From assembly GCA_001247695.2 (NCBI GenBank), contig LGRX02035339.1, positions 1-64,000 on the forward strand: DNA of 64,000 nucleotides. The letters run 5' to 3'. The translations under genes were made by a program, and so were the position numbers. The DNA is from Cymbomonas tetramitiformis. Taxonomy: Eukaryota; Chlorophyta; Pyramimonadophyceae; Pyramimonadales; Pyramimonadaceae. This document shows, piece by piece, positions 23,301 to 32,134 of the stretch; within the stretch, counting starts at the first letter, position 1, and each line of letters opens with the position of its first letter. The notes beneath the pieces were generated by a model, which had not been told where the DNA came from, searched no databases, and was given only the letters and a program-made list of their open reading frames with translations.

Positions 23301-23379
23301 TGCAATGCATTCAAACCTTAGGAAACGGTTAGCAGAGGGCACGATAGAGCACAGCATAATGGCAGCCATGAATGCTTAA
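20377..23379 (+). CDS. hAT transposase with N-terminal chromodomain and BED zinc finger
   Basis: Exons 20377-20740, 20882-21177, 21287-22099, about 22255/22304-22748 and 22907-23379 (TAA). The first three and the last two join in frame at GT-AG sites. The start of exon 4 is unsure: the coding sense (VNTWCSLLMRAQSAV) is not in phase with exon 3, which suggests a one-base indel. Residues 46-95 are a chromodomain (YWVEDILATR, LIRWEGL, SDTWEPLENI). It keeps two cage aromatics (Tyr46, Trp67), but Leu70 sits where HP1 has Phe. Then comes a BED finger with C156, C159, H180 and H185. hAT core motifs follow: GDIWSE, SDNASN and ATLLDPRHKSF. The end is the dimerisation block (SEWWKEHSRKDLPNLGRMAR, VPASTAGVERAFS). 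Confidence 0.88.
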
Positions 23380-23399
23380 GTAAAAAGTTGGAATAGATA

Positions 23400-23690
23400 G
23401 ATAATTGGAGATATCTGTTGCTAACATTGATATGTTATTGTTTGGTATCAATTATTGATATCTTAGAAACTTGCTAGAATATTGTTATTGATTGATATGC
23501 CCTAGTAGGTTATCGATATTGATTGATATAGAGTGATACATATTGTTATTGATTGACCTGAAGCAGCGAAATATTGTTATTGATTGATCTCAAGCAATAA
23601 TTATTGTTATTTATTGATCACATCAGAGTCTTATTGATATTGATTGATATGAAATTTCAAATATCGAAATCTAATCAATACCACTTTCAG
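23400..23690. repeat. right subterminal TTATTGATTGAT repeats
   Basis: At least eight ATTGATTGAT words between the transposase stop and the right TIR, mirroring those at the left end. Confidence 0.75.
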
Positions 23691-23709
23691 ATTTCGATAC
23701 CTAACCTTG

Positions 23710-24029
23710 CTTCCGGGTGCGGCCGCTCATTTTGACGGCCGCGACGACCGCTCTCCTTACCTCCTGGAGGTCCACTCCTCGGCGTACTAGCTCCCCTGGT
23801 CTGCTGGCGTTGATGGCAAAGACAGAGAATCTACACCTCCCAAGGGAGTTGTGAGGGTCCTCGCGCTTTTGCTGCATCAACCCCCTGGACTCGGAGACTG
23901 ACTGCTGGTGGATCTCCAGGCGATAAGCGCCGTCCTCGGAGAGCCCATGGTCCTTGAGCTGGAACCACATTAGCCCTGACAGCGGTTGGTCTTTCCCCAG
24001 GCGCTTTAGGCCTCGACGGATGTCTTGCC
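23710..24029 (-). other. filler segment with a 110-codon minus-strand frame
   Basis: This stretch lies between the hAT right end and the point where gag-like sense resumes. It is GC-rich, and on the minus strand (24033-23701) reads WQDIRRGLKRLGKDQPLSGL and further structured-looking sequence (MWFQLKDHGLSEDGAYRLEI). It matches nothing in the related gag at 47.6-49.9 kb. It looks like a captured or filler fragment; no function is recognised. Confidence 0.4.
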
Positions 24030-24705
24030 ACATATGCCTTTGCTTCAGAGCCTACGGCTCTGCAGCAGTTCAAGGATGCTGCTGCCTCTGCTGAGTCTGC
24101 ACCTGTTGAGCATCTCTCTATTGGCCGTGTTGCATTTGCTGCGGTCAGCGGTCCGCTTGCTGGTGGTGTCGCTGAGCCGACCACTGACGGGCAGCTGCTG
24201 CCGCGGGCCTCTGCACCTGTGCATGGTGAGCCGGTTGACTTGCATGAAGTCAACCGTGCCGCCTTTGTGCCGCCGTCGGCCTCTCTGGCTCTCGGCCCAA
24301 TGGCTCCTGCTGGCAGTTCTTTCAAAACATTCAACACTGTCCACCCTGACTGGTTTGACATTGACCCTGAGCCTGTTGATGTCTGTGACTCCGATGATGA
24401 TGGGGAGGGCTCCAACTACCCTCCTGGTGTCTGCCTGACTGAAATTGAGGGGGGTGCACCGCCGACGACTGCAGCATTTCGGCGGTTCGGAGTCCCCAGA
24501 GGCTCCAGGCCATTTGGCATCGGTGAATTTGCACTCACTCTTTTCATGGTGGCTACGTTTCTGTTCAGTGCTACGGCGATGCCGACCCTCGTGGTCGGCG
24601 GTGGTGTCAGGGGCCTGGTTGAGCCCGGAGCCACTTACGGCTACGGTTCGCTGCGGTCCCATGAAGCACTGCTGGATTCTCTTAACCCGCCTACGGTGCC
24701 TGCTG
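24027..24705 (+). CDS. C-terminal gag-like segment of the LTR element
   Basis: Open frame reading TYAFASEPTALQQFKDAAAS through PEPVDVCDSDDDGEGSNYPP to a hydrophobic stretch (FGIGEFALTLFMVATFLFSA). The related gag at 47622-49916 has the same layout (FYAAAFQHAIDN ... EDDDEGDPPP ... LGFGYSALTSLAVCLMFVIC), with a transmembrane-like segment near its end. The frame runs straight into the LINE fragment at about 24706. Confidence 0.5.
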
Positions 24706-25289
24706 TAAACCGTGACCCTGGAACCCTAAATGTCAGGGACCTTATGCAGGAGCCGAACAGAAGGGACCTGGTAGCCATTAGACTGATTCTGGAGGAATTA
24801 GGATTTTACAACACAATGGGACAGGCGAAACTCCTGATCAAATGGATCAGAGGGCACAATAACGATAGGCTTCATGACAAAGTAGATAGGACGGCCAAAA
24901 GAGCGGCATTCAGGTACAGCGGGAGACAGCTCAGGTTCGACGAAGATGGGGACTTAGATTTTTCTCTCCTCTTTCATGAACAATCCATAACGGGAGGCAT
25001 CAGGAACCACATTAGGAGACTCCAAAGATTGAGCCACCACAAAAAGTGGAAAGACATGCATGGACAAGGAAGGGCACTCAGGCTATTGGAGGGTAGGCTA
25101 TTTAATTTAGAATATTTTTTCATAAGTTTAGAATACCCCATTTTATCGTTAATTTAGAATAAGTTTTCTTTATGTCATCCGGCTATGACCGGTGCATGCA
25201 TCCATGACGTTGTACCTGTACCTGTTGAGCTATCCCCATGCCATGCGAAATATTACACTGAAGAGTTGTCTTGCCGTGATGTCCATATG

Positions 25290-25385
25290 TCCGAATGGAA
25301 CCAAAAACCGTTCGATTAAAATCGAACGGTTTTTGGTTCCATTCGGAAAGATTCACGGCCGTGAATCTAAAAGTCACGGCCGTGA
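25290..25385. repeat. three stacked perfect palindromes
   Basis: 25290-25347 is a perfect inverted repeat with 28-bp arms (TCCGAATGGAACCAAAAACC...) and a 2-base loop. It is followed by the 16-bp palindrome ATTCACGGCCGTGAAT (25351-25366) and by TCACGGCCGTGA (25374-25385). Confidence 0.97.
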
Positions 25386-25473
25386 TTAACGACTCTTTAC
25401 GCATAATGACTTTTATTATTTGCCATCTTTGCCACAATAGACACTCACGGCGTGTTCTGCTTGACAAAAAGTA

Positions 25474-26395
25474 AGTAACTTGAAGCCTTGAGCTTCAACT
25501 TACTGAAAGATATGTATCTTGGCAGTATGTGTGCCAAGTTTCGTGCTCTAGGACGCACGGGAAGCCCTCGGCTGTTTGGCATCTTTGGGTTTGGGTGTCA
25601 CGTTCGAACCCAAACCCAAAACATCTGCCTTAGAAATAGATTGCGCGTTTCGCGCAAAAGTAACTTGAAGCCTTGAGCTTCAAGTAACTCAAATATACGT
25701 ATCTTGGCAGTATTCGTGCCAAGTTTCGTGCTCTAGGACGCACGGGAAGCCCTCGGCTGTTTGGCATCTTTGGGTTTGGGTGTCACGTTCGAACCCAAAC
25801 CCAAAACATCTGCCTTAGAAATAGATTGCGCGTTTCGCGCACAAGTAACTTGAAGCCTTGAGCTTCTGGTAACTTAAATATATGTACCATGGTAGTATTC
25901 GTGCCAAGTTTCGTGCGTTAGGACGCACGGGAAGCCCTCGGCTGTTTGGCATCTTTGGGTTTGGGTGTCACCTTCGAACCCAAACCCAAAGGCAAAGGCA
26001 TAGGACAGTTTCGTAGATTCTGTCCCGATGCCTTTGCAACCTCGCTTGCTAACTCATATTACAATGAATATTCAACATTCAAGCGTTGGATACCCCACGC
26101 CAACGGGAAGCGCTCGGCTGATTTGTTATTTGGGTATGCGCACCCAAATGACAAAAAACGCATCTTTGAAACTCGTTAGTTTCAAAGATGCGTGGCCGAT
26201 GCCTTCGTGCTTATGTGTGTTAATCCATATGAAATATTCCATGGAATAAATGTGAATATCCCGCACAAACGGGAAGCGCTCGGCCGTTTTGTAAAATTAG
26301 GGTGCACCCAAAATACAAAACGCATCTTTGAAACTCGGAAGTTTCAAAGATGCTTGCCGGTCGCGTGCAGCGGTAAAAGGCAAGTCAAAGGGTTT
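25474..26395. repeat. 185-bp tandem repeats and hairpin array inside the foldback element
   Basis: Three copies of a roughly 185-bp unit start near 25474, 25658 and 25843 (AGTAACTTGAAGCCTTGAGC). Each has its own hairpins: CTTGAAGCCTTGAGCTTCAAG, TTTGGGTTTGGGT with AACCCAAACCCAAA, and GCGCGTTTCGCGC. Further hairpin units follow to about 26360, for example CATCTTTGAAACT / AGTTTCAAAGATG twice, and GGCAAAGGCATAGGACAG paired with CTGTCCCGATGCCTTTGC. Confidence 0.9.
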
Positions 26396-28533
26396 AGAAT
26401 CTAGAAGAAGTACAGGGGCCTTTTTTTCAAGCAGGACACGCCGTGAGTGTCTATTACAACGGCGCCCACCATTATCACAAGCGAGACAAACCTTCTTAAA
26501 GCTTTTTGGAGGCTTCCTCATGATGGCACCAGCGGGAACGAGAGCGTTTGACCTGTGTGCACATTATTTGAACACGAGTCGTGAAAAGGACCACCGGTCA
26601 TAGCCGGATGACATCAAGAAAACTTATTCTAAATTAACGATGAAACGGGTTATTCTAAGATTAAGAAAACTTATTCTATATTAATTATTTTTCCCTATTG
26701 GAGGAGAATCATGTGAAACCAATCAAGGATGTATCAAAGATTGCATCCAAGTACTTCACAGCTTATAGGTGCAGGGAACTCACAGGCCTACAGGCATCCC
26801 CACATAGAGCACATAGGATGGGAATTGGTGAAAGCCCGACCTGCCGGACGTGTGGCACAACAACACAATGCACCTACACACACATCCAACTGAATTGCCC
26901 AGGGGAAGGAAATAAACTACACCAGTTAAGGGAAAACCAGCAGGAGGAAATGAAAGAAACCATCAGGAAAGCCACAGTGGGAGACCCGAGATTGATAATA
27001 GAAGGCAGTAACACAAGGGGGGGCATCATCAGCCCCTCCGAAATCTTCCCCTTAGCAGAAATAGACAATGACTTAACAGCCTCTAGACCACTTGCTGCTC
27101 TACCGGAGGCTAGCATGTACAGGTTGTCAAACACTAGGAAAGGTACTGTAGCAGTAGCTGCTGCACCCATAGACACGAACAGTGATGGCAGTCACAACTT
27201 CCAAGACCTTCAGTACATTAAAAAGAAAGAATTCTGGAAGTTAGTTGAGTGGCATAGGCTGACAACTGATACACCCCAGACATCGATCAGCAATTACACA
27301 CAACGGGCCAATGATATTCACTCGGCACTTATAGCATGTAATACTGAGTCGGGTGACCCGAAGAATTGTTATGCGATAAGAAGAGACCTATTAGATATCA
27401 TCATAGATGAGAGAGGCTTAGGAAAGGACGGATGTGAGCTTTTCTGTAACCCTGTAAACTCTCACCCAGGAATCAAGTCAAGGAGGTGCATTCCCACGGC
27501 GGCTATGAAGGAGGCGTTGAGACCCTTTTGCCACAAGGGGAAGATAGGGTGGGATGGACTTGCAAGAGATGCATATGTCAACAGTGTAACGGGAAAAGGG
27601 AAAAAGGTATATGGGAACCCACCCTTTGATGGGGGGGTTCTCAGGGAAGCATCTGCTGTTATGCAAACGTTGTCCCGTGGCCTAGAGGCGGCCAGGACTT
27701 CGGAGGGATTTGAGGGGATTTGGATCCTGCCATTGTCGCCAAAGAACCTCAAAAAGTGGACTGGTAAGGGTTTTAAGCTAATTTTCAAGTACCCAAGGGG
27801 AACCATACCTTTCATTCCACATGATTATTGGTCGGGTAAAGGGCCCTACACAATGCCAGGGGAGGGATGTTACAAAGATAAGTACTCAGATGTGGTCATA
27901 CTATCCATTGATAGTGAGAGCATGGGGTGTCCTGTTAGTAAGAAACTTGATAATGAGAAAATGCAATACAAGTTGCTTCAATGGTTCATAAATGTAGTCC
28001 CGCATAAAAAGATCACCCCCAAATTGCTCAAAGAAACGGGCCTGCACCCGGATATGATTGAGCAAGTCCTGAGTGAGAGGGACTGTCTGTTGCCACCCCG
28101 ATTGTGCCCGTGGGTGGGGGGCAGGAATAATGTGGAACAACGAAACCAGTACCCTGGAGCACACTTGGATGGCGGGCACAGGAACGCAGGAGGAACCCCC
28201 TTCCTTAATGCGGTGGAGTGGCCGGAGGAACTTGCTCTCATGGGGTACTTACCAGAAGGCTTTGGCAAGGTGCTCAAAGGGATCGGGGTTCCACACCGTG
28301 GGGTGAAGACACTCTTGAAAAAACTGTCCAGATGTGTAGGCGTCATGCAAGGGAAAGATGCATATTACATGAAACGGGAGCCCTACCTGAGAGTGGCATT
28401 GTAGAAGAGGCACCCAACATTCAGGAACTTTGCACGGAAAATAGGAAAGTAACCGATGTGGTAAAGGCAGCAGGGGAAATGCTAGGCAGCTATGTGAACC
28501 CCCACCCTCCCCCCAGCCCCCACGGGGTTGGGG

Positions 28534-28600
28534 CCCCTTAGGGCCCCGGCCCTAAGGGGGCACCACCGGCCCAGGGGCCGGAGCACCCCTGGGCTTTTCT
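28534..28600. repeat. two GC-rich hairpins and a T run at the LINE 3' end
   Basis: CCCCTTAGGGCC-cc-GGCCCTAAGGGG (28534-28559) and GCCCAGGGG-loop-CCCCTGGGC (28569-28594) are perfect stems, the second followed by TTTT. They lie in the 3' UTR after the stop at 28404. They could be the structure the element's reverse transcriptase recognises; that is inference. Confidence 0.85.
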
Positions 28601-28843
28601 CACTTCATCATCACCACCGCCCACACCGCCTCCATCTCCATCGTGCATCAGCTCCACGGCCTGCTGATGTTTTTTCCGACGCTGGTGGCAGACACGCTTT
28701 CATTAGTGCTTTGCCACCCTTGCTTCCACGCTTTGTGGAATGCTTCCTGCCTTTGCAGACTGTCATGTATGAGGGGAACAGACTCGAGTAGATCGTTCCG
28801 AAGGCGTTGCCTTACTCATCGACGTAAATGTTTTATTATTATT

Positions 28844-29179
28844 GCACTGCTGGATTCTTTTGACCCACCTATGGTTCCTGCTGGCTCGTCATTGCCGCCT
28901 CGGGATGTGCCGCGGTTCTTTTCTCAATCGACCTCGGCTACTTACCAGTCTGATGATTTTGCCACTCCACTCTGGGATCCGCCTGACCCGCTTGGGTCTG
29001 GTGGTGCTCTGGGATCGTCTGTTTCTGTCAGCTTCAATGTTCTTGCTCTCCCGCCTTGCCCACTTGGGTCTGGTGGTGTCAACATTTATGATGTCTCTTC
29101 TCAACTGACTTCGGATGCTTTTCTTGATTGGAATCCGTCAGCTGAACTCGGCTCTGCCGACCAGCTTTACAGTGGCTAG
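28844..29179 (+). CDS. Pro/Ser/Gly-rich tail frame of the LTR element
   Basis: Open frame reading ALLDSFDPPMVPAGSSLPPR, WDPPDPLGSGGALGSS and ending SADQLYSG. The first residues repeat, in diverged form, the EALLDSLNPPTVPA at 24660 before the LINE. It contains two PLGSGG repeats. There is no known domain; it is probably the distal end of the element's single long ORF. The 180 bp between the stop and the 3' LTR hold a GGGAC-aa-GTCCC hairpin. Confidence 0.35.
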   Translation, partial: ALLDSFDPPMVPAGSSLPPRDVPRFFSQSTSATYQSDDFATPLWDPPDPLGSGGALGSSVSVSFNVLALPPCPLGSGGVNIYDVSSQLTSDAFLDWNPSAELGSADQLYSG

Positions 29180-29363
29180 AGTCTGCTTATTTCAAATCCT
29201 GGAGGTGTGATTAGCCTTAGCCGCAGTGGTGGGTTGTGCCGGGACAAGTCCCCGGGCACCCAGCTAAAAGTATATCTGTTTCCAGTGAAGTAGCTGTTTG
29301 TTATCTGTTTAGTTTGCTCCGCTTGCCTAGCCCTATTAGCTACAGTCACAGCTCCGGGTGGTG

Positions 29364-29598
29364 TGCTGGACTTTAGGTTCAGGGTTATTATTATGGGCTC
29401 TGATAGCCCCTAGCCTGACCTGTCTCTGATCGGAACCGTGACTCCGCTAGTAGTTAGGATGACAGTACAGTAGTACTGTACTGTCAGTCATTATTTCGTA
29501 TTATCCGGGTTTCCGAGATGCATGATAAAAGCACTCGGCCGGACTGCTTATGGAGCTTAGCCAGTTCGTTTTCACCGAGCGGAACACCTGTTCTCGCA
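29364..29598 (+). repeat. 3' LTR
   Basis: 235 bp, TGCTGGACTT...TTCTCGCA, followed by the TATTT target copy and the satellite. It matches the 5' LTR with no base changes seen apart from the two short indels. Confidence 0.93.
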
Positions 29599-31930
29599 TA
29601 TTTGCTCAGCACTCTTTCCTAGGATACTTTGAAACTTAATCTTGGAGGACGCTTTGCCGACGTTGTTGGCACTCCTGCTGAATTGGTGGTGGCTCCTGCT
29701 GAGATTGTTTGCTTGACGCCGATGTGTGTATGTGAGGGCGTTCACCATATCTCTTCTGCTTTTTGGTGAAAAAGCAGGTTGCTGTGTTTGCATGTTGCAG
29801 GCAATTACCCCCGGGACCTAGCTTGCGGTTGTCCTTGCTTTGCTTCGACTCGTTGAGCAGCGATCTCGTGCTCAGCGGCTCCTTGGACGACCTTTGTGTC
29901 TACGTGCACCGAGGTTAGTTCTGAGTGGAATATTTGCTCAACACTCTTTCCTAGGATACTTTGAAACTTAATCTTGGAGGACGTTGTTGGCACTCCTGCT
30001 GAATTGGTGGTGGCTCCTGCTGAGATTGTTTGCTTGACGCCGATGTGTTATTGTGAGGGCGTGCACCATATCTCTTCTGCTTTTTGGTGAAAAAGCGGGT
30101 TGATGTGTTTGCATGTTGCAGGCAATTACCGCCGGGACCTAGCTTGCGGTTGTCCTTGCTTTGCTTCGACTCGTTGAGCAGCGATCCCGTGCTCAGCGGC
30201 TCCTTGGACGACCTTTGTGTCTACGTGCACCGAGGTTAGTTCTGAGTGGAATATTTGCTCAGCACTCTTTCCTAAGATACTTTGAAACTTAATCTTGGAG
30301 GACGTTGTTGGCACTCCTGCTGAATTGGTGGTGGCTCCTGCTGAGAATGTTTGCTTGACGCCGATGTGTTTATGTGAGGGCGTTCACCATATCTCTTCTG
30401 CTTTTTGGTGAAAAAGCAGGTTGTTGTGTTTGCATGTTGCAGGCAATTACCGCCGGGACCTAGCTTGCGGTTGTCCTTGCTTTGCTTCGACTCGTTGAGC
30501 AACGATCTCGTGCTCAGCGGCTCCTTGGACGACCTTTGTGTCTACGTGCACCGAGGTTAGTTCTGAGTGGAATATTTGCTCAGCACTCTTTCCTAGGATA
30601 CTTTGAAACTTAATCTTGGAGGACGTTGTTGGCACTCCTGCTGAATTGGTGGTGGCTCCTGCTGAGATTGTTTGCTTGACGCCGATGTGTTTATGTGAGG
30701 GCGTGCACCATATCTCTTCTGCTTTTTGGTGAAAAAGCGGGTTGTTGTGTTTGCATGTTGCAGGCAATTACCGCCGGGACCTAGCTTGCGGTTGTCCTTG
30801 CTTCGCTTCTGCTAGAAAAGCAGTCTCAGGCAGTGAGACGTGCGAGCAAGGGATGAACCGAAACCCACGAGAATAACATTAGATGGAATATAAGGTTATT
30901 CTCTAGGAACTGTCACGTGTGACCCACCAAAGGTGACAGACCGGGATATCGATATCGAGGTCGATCTCGACTGTCGATACCGATATTCCAGCAGCTTCGA
31001 CTCGTTGAGCAGCGATCTCGTGCTCAGCGGCTCCTTGGACGACCTTTGTGTCTACGTGCACCGAGGTTAGTTCTGAGTGGAATATTTGCTCAGCACTCTT
31101 TCCTAGGATACTTTGAAACTTAATATTGGAGGACGTTGTTGGCACTCCTGCTGAATTGGTGGTGGCTCCTGCTGAGATTGTTTGCTTGACGCCGATGTGT
31201 TTATGTGAGGGCGTGCACCATATCTCTTCTGCTTTTTGGTGAAAAAGCAGGTTGTTGTGTTTGCATGTTGCAGGCAATTACCCCCGGGACCTAGCTTGCG
31301 GTTGTCCTTGCTTCGCTTCGACTCGTTGAGCAGTGATCTCGTGCTCAGCGGCTCCTTGGACGACCTTTGTGTCTACGTGCACCGAGGTTAGTTCTGAGTG
31401 GAATATTTGCTCAGCACTCTTTCCTAGGATACTTTGAAACTTAATCTTGGAGGACGTTGTTGGCACTCCTGCTGAATTGGTGGTGGCTCCTGCTGAGATT
31501 GTTTGCTTGACGCCGATGTGTTTATGTGAGGGCGTGCACCATATCTCTTCTGCTTTTTGGTGAAAAAGCAGGTTGCTGTGTTTGCATGTTGCAGGCAATT
31601 ACCGCCGGGACCTAGCTTGCGGTTGTCCTTGCTTTGCTTCGACTCGTTGAGCAGTGATCTCGTGCTCAGCGGCTCCTTGGACGACCTTTGTGTCTACGTG
31701 CACCGAGGTTAGTTCTGAGTGGAATATTTGCTCAGCACTCTTTCCTAAGATACTTTGAAACTTAATCTTGGAGGACGCTTTGCCGACGTTGTTGGCACTC
31801 CTGCTGAATTGGTGGTGGCTCCTGCTGAAAATGTTTGCTTGATGCGATGTGTTATCGTGAGGGTGTTCACCATATCTCTTCTGCTTTGTGGTGAAAAAGT
31901 TGGTTGCTTTGTTTGCGGCTGTGTCTTTCC
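29599..31930. repeat. 321-bp tandem satellite, seven units
   Basis: TTTGCTCAGCACTCTTTCCT occurs at 29601, 29933, 30254, 30575, 31085, 31406 and 31727. Spacings are 332, 321, 321, 510, 321 and 321. The first unit has 11 extra bp (CTTTGCCGACG, also in the last unit) and the fourth carries a 189-bp insertion. The last unit is partial. A leftmost fragment survives at 18193-18228, across the LTR element. As 321 is a multiple of 3, long minus-strand frames arise, but each ends in a stop at the same place, so I do not call them genes. Confidence 0.95.
30809..30997. mobile_element. 189-bp insertion in one satellite unit
   Basis: The extra segment sits at GCTTC in the unit, with GCTTC on both sides, so a short target duplication is possible. 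It contains hairpins (TGCT-agaa-AGCA, GTCTC-aggcagt-GAGAC) and a GATATCGATATCGAGGTCGA run. No ORF. Its class is unknown. Confidence 0.5.
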
Positions 31931-32134
31931 TGACTAGCGCTGCAATGTGATGGGGAATGAATGGGGATGTGTATATTCCATTAGAGACGGTCATGTATAA
32001 CGCAATATAATGTGGTGTTCTGGAATTAGATATTGTGCAGTATACTGAGATGGGGTTGTGTCTTTGCTGAGAGAAGGAATTTGATGCAGCCGTATTGATG
32101 GTATTGGTTTCTTTGGGTACACAGATCGTCCACA

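Larger units (their letters stand above)
19826..23709 (+). mobile_element. hAT-type DNA transposon (3.9 kb)
   Basis: Perfect 14-bp terminal inverted repeats: CAAGGTTAGGTATC at 19826-19839 and its complement at 23696-23709. Both subterminal regions are packed with TTATTGATTGAT / GATATTGATCGAT words. The single gene inside encodes a hAT transposase. The 8 bp on the two sides do not match, so the expected 8-bp target duplication is missing. The sequence to the right (23710-24029) is foreign to gag, pointing to a rearrangement at this end. Confidence 0.88.
25093..26694. mobile_element. Mutator-like foldback DNA element, non-autonomous, 1.6 kb
   Basis: The ends are imperfect inverted repeats of about 105 bp (GTTAATTTAGAATAAGTTTT, TGTCATCCGGCTATGACCGG at left; complement at right, 26590-26694). 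A direct repeat CTATTGGAGG flanks it (25083-25092 and 26695-26704), a 9-10 bp target duplication as made by Mutator-type elements. A second inverted pair lies inside: AATAGACACTCACGGCGTG... at 25437-25470 and its complement at 26421-26455. There is no transposase ORF; the interior is hairpins and repeats. It interrupts the LINE frame. Confidence 0.85.
24715..28404 (+). pseudogene. LINE ORF: RNase H end, CCHC finger, NPPF-bearing C-terminal domain; split by insertion
   Basis: Taking out the 25093-26694 insertion and one target copy, the two parts share one frame. The left part has IKWIRGHNNDRLHDKVDRTA, the C-terminal RNase H signature with its His and Asp. The right part starts at GEENHVKP, then ASPHRAHRMGIGESPTCRTC ... 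THIQLNCPG, the C-x2-C...H...C finger that ends many LINE pol proteins. About 480 further residues follow. They contain CELFCNPVNSH, KKVYGNPPFDGGVLREA and GIWILPLSPKN...W...F...FKYPRGTIPFIP. NPPF with downstream pattern resembles motif IV of N6-adenine DNA methyltransferases. Motif I was not identified, so that reading is tentative. The 568-codon right part has no stop. Confidence 0.62.
24706..28620 (+). mobile_element. 5'-truncated non-LTR retrotransposon (LINE), split by a foldback element
   Basis: The fragment begins inside an RNase H domain and ends past two strong 3' hairpins and a T run (28534-28600). The foldback element at 25093-26694 interrupts it, with a perfect 9-10 bp target duplication. 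Truncation at the 5' end is normal for LINE integration. A diverged 38-bp match (GCACTGCTGGATTC...) on both sides (24666 and 28844) is too divergent for a fresh target duplication and may be native to the host element. Confidence 0.72.
18229..29598 (+). mobile_element. 11.4-kb LTR retrotransposon with nested insertions
   Basis: Matching LTRs at 18229-18471 and 29364-29598 start TG and end CA and are flanked by the 5-bp direct repeat TATTT (18224-18228 and 29599-29603). Left of the TSD is a piece of the 321-bp satellite (TACGTGCACCGAGGTTAG...); right of it the satellite resumes where it stopped, which fixes the ends. Inside, in order, are a gag frame, a hAT transposon, a filler segment, more gag-like frame, a truncated LINE carrying a foldback DNA element, and a last Pro/Ser-rich frame. 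No reverse transcriptase or integrase of its own is seen, so it is probably non-autonomous and mobilised in trans. Confidence 0.88.

Noticed and set aside
24666..28888. 38-bp match on both sides of the LINE as its target duplication
   Set aside because: The two copies differ at several positions, while the LTRs of the host element are almost identical; more likely a native repeat of the host ORF.
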